Notes under the pieces: model-generated | Told to the model about the DNA's origin: nothing | Database searches by the model: none | What the model saw: the letters and a program-made list of their open reading frames with translations, nothing else | Part shown: one piece after another, positions 30,610 to 32,112 of the stretch | How the letters are laid out: each line of letters starts with the position of its first letter | Numbering within the stretch: the stretch's first letter is position 1 | Assembly (NCBI GenBank): GCA_964200185.2 | Contig: CAXNAD020000075.1 | Location: 1 to 32,112 of the forward strand | Direction of reading: 5' to 3' | DNA: 32,112 bases | DNA from: Choristocarpus tenellus KU-1152 | Taxonomy: Eukaryota > Phaeophyceae | Position numbers and translations under genes: made by a program

Positions 30610-32112
30610 CTGCTGTTGTTGGAGTTGCAGAGTTGAAGTGCCTTTTTTTATTGAGAGGACCCCTCTAGTTATTGCCTCCTGTTTTTAGGGATAGCATTAG
30701 CAGCCTAATTGCAACCCTAAGTGGGATACCTTGACAGGTAAACAGGAAGTAGGTTGGGATGGGGGAAAGGTAGGGAATGGGGGAAACAGTGAACCAAATG
30801 GGATTAGGTTGGGGTTGGGGCAGGCCATGTGCTGGTGACACACATGCTGCATGACCTGACTTCTTCCTTTTTGGTACACAGGAGATCTTTGAACCAATTG
30901 TGACTGTTTGTTCTAGGTGTTGTGAACAGAACGGTGATGCAGTCAGATTTACGGTGTGAGGTCTTTGAGCCTGACCTGATAGTGCTCTTTTTTATACTGG
31001 ATACGGTAAGATGATAATGAGATTTTACTTTTTACTGGAGTGCGAGCTGGTCGTGGTAGATGAAGGAAAGGCTATACGTGATAAGGGTCACATCATTATA
31101 ATTTGAAATATGAGAGCAAACTATGATAAACAAAACCCCTCCAACAGGTATTGCTAACTCATTAGATTTATCAATATTGTGACGGTTTTCTAGGAAATTT
31201 CCCTACACCTCTTCATGGATCCATTGCTTTGTCCCGAGGAAGGTACAAAATTTGGTGGGAGCCAAAATGTTGCCTGCTTGGTGGTTGCAGTGGACTGGGG
31301 CACGTAGAGTTTTAACTGGTCAAGACGTGTGAAACCACTGATGCTGGCCAGTGATCTTCCTTTGTACCTACCTGCTGAGGACAGGTCTTGTGAATTTTAA
31401 ACTAGAAATTGTACTTTTGGTGGGCATTCCGTAATACTTGTGTACAAATCTGGTCACAGAATGAATATAATATTTATTACGATCCAGCAACCTCAAGCGG
31501 AGGTAATTATTCTGTGAATAGTGAGGCGAAGATGATTTTCTTCAAGATCACAAAGCTAAGAGATGAATCAAGAGAGTACAATCAGTGTCATCAAGGTTAG
31601 GGCTAGAGATAGGGTTAATGACGACACCAATACACTCTGCAGACAATTGTCCACCTGAAGCAAATAGCCGACATTGCTCCTAGATAAGGCGTACTCAGTT
31701 TCTCAGGTACGTTCTGACTGAAGCAAGAGGCAATAGTGTCATTTGGAGTGTGTGCATGAATGAAGTGGTACATTGCACCTACCTGTAGAACTACCAGTGA
31801 CAAGGACCCAACAAGCTTGCTGGAACACTTCAACTATTTTAGAGAGAAGAGAGGCAGGGTTGCTTGCCTGGCAACCACTGTCAAACTTGCCTATCTGTCG
31901 TGTTATTAATACCGTAAGCGATTTTTTTTTACTACCCAGGTCTACGAAGAAGCTATGGTAGATTTTTCCTAACCTTCCCTTCGTAGTCAATCCTAGGATG
32001 AGAGGTAACTGTCAATAGTAAAGAAGTCTTTCCTCCTGTTGACTGACTGAGAAGAAGTGATATTTTCCCATATTATTAAGTTATTTATCAATTATTGCTA
32101 TCGTCTCCAAGT
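30610..32112. other. downstream flank of WDR48
   Basis: 1.5 kb with the WDR48 3' UTR, of unknown length, and intergenic sequence. No canonical AATAAA follows the stop closely. A 49-codon plus-strand frame from about 31761, and an overlapping minus-strand stretch ending at a GTAGGT near 31782, could be parts of exons of a neighbouring gene, but neither is supported beyond being open. Confidence 0.45.

Noticed and set aside
31761-31910. Plus-strand 49-codon frame (LLEHFNYFREKRGRVAC) near the right edge
   Set aside because: It is short, with no homology, and the opposite strand is equally open; nothing ties it to a gene.
1-32112. Search by eye for CRISPR arrays, bacterial operons, phage or transposable elements, tRNA and rRNA genes
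   Set aside because: No regularly spaced repeats, inverted-terminal-repeat elements, or tRNA-like arms were found; the sequence is ordinary intron-rich nuclear DNA.

Overview
The window is nuclear DNA from an intron-rich eukaryote, most likely an alga or another protist. Coding sequence occurs as short exons that join in frame at GT-AG introns. There are no operons, Shine-Dalgarno sites or mobile elements I can recognise. I could not fix the lineage from sequence alone. Short TTAGGG stretches and the style of the WDR48 homologue fit a photosynthetic stramenopile or similar protist, but this is inference.

Three genes can be assembled exon by exon with matching splice phases. (1) Minus strand, about 0.6-9.0 kb: an RCC1-repeat beta-propeller protein, eight exons, 377 residues so far. 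Its 3' end is uncertain and may lie beyond the left edge. (2) Plus strand, 9.33-12.65 kb: an OXA1/YidC/Alb3-family mitochondrial inner-membrane insertase, five exons, 485 residues, with a presequence-like N-terminus and a basic C-terminal tail. (3) Plus strand, 17.31-30.61 kb: a complete WDR48/UAF1 homologue, thirteen exons, 1057 residues. It has eight WD40 blades followed by the conserved C-terminal domain. It is far longer than the animal protein (about 680 residues) because of Gly-rich, RGG-like and acidic insertions.

Layout: 1-622 is the unresolved 3' part of the RCC1 gene. 623-8993 is the RCC1 gene. 8994-9331 is a compact divergent promoter shared with OXA1, holding a tandem repeat, a hairpin and TATA-like boxes. 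9332-12647 is OXA1. 12648-17310 is an unassigned interval, possibly holding a minus-strand gene that I could not assemble. 17311-30609 is WDR48. 30610-32112 is downstream sequence with no gene I can support.

The three genes have unrelated housekeeping roles: a propeller scaffold or exchange-factor-like protein, membrane-protein insertion in mitochondria, and activation of USP1/USP12/USP46-type deubiquitinases. I see no evidence that they act together and no new multi-gene system. The points most worth a second look are the disordered insertions in WDR48, the one-blade-per-exon structure of the RCC1 gene, the strand-composition switch at the divergent promoter, and TATA-like boxes about 40 bases upstream of all three start codons.
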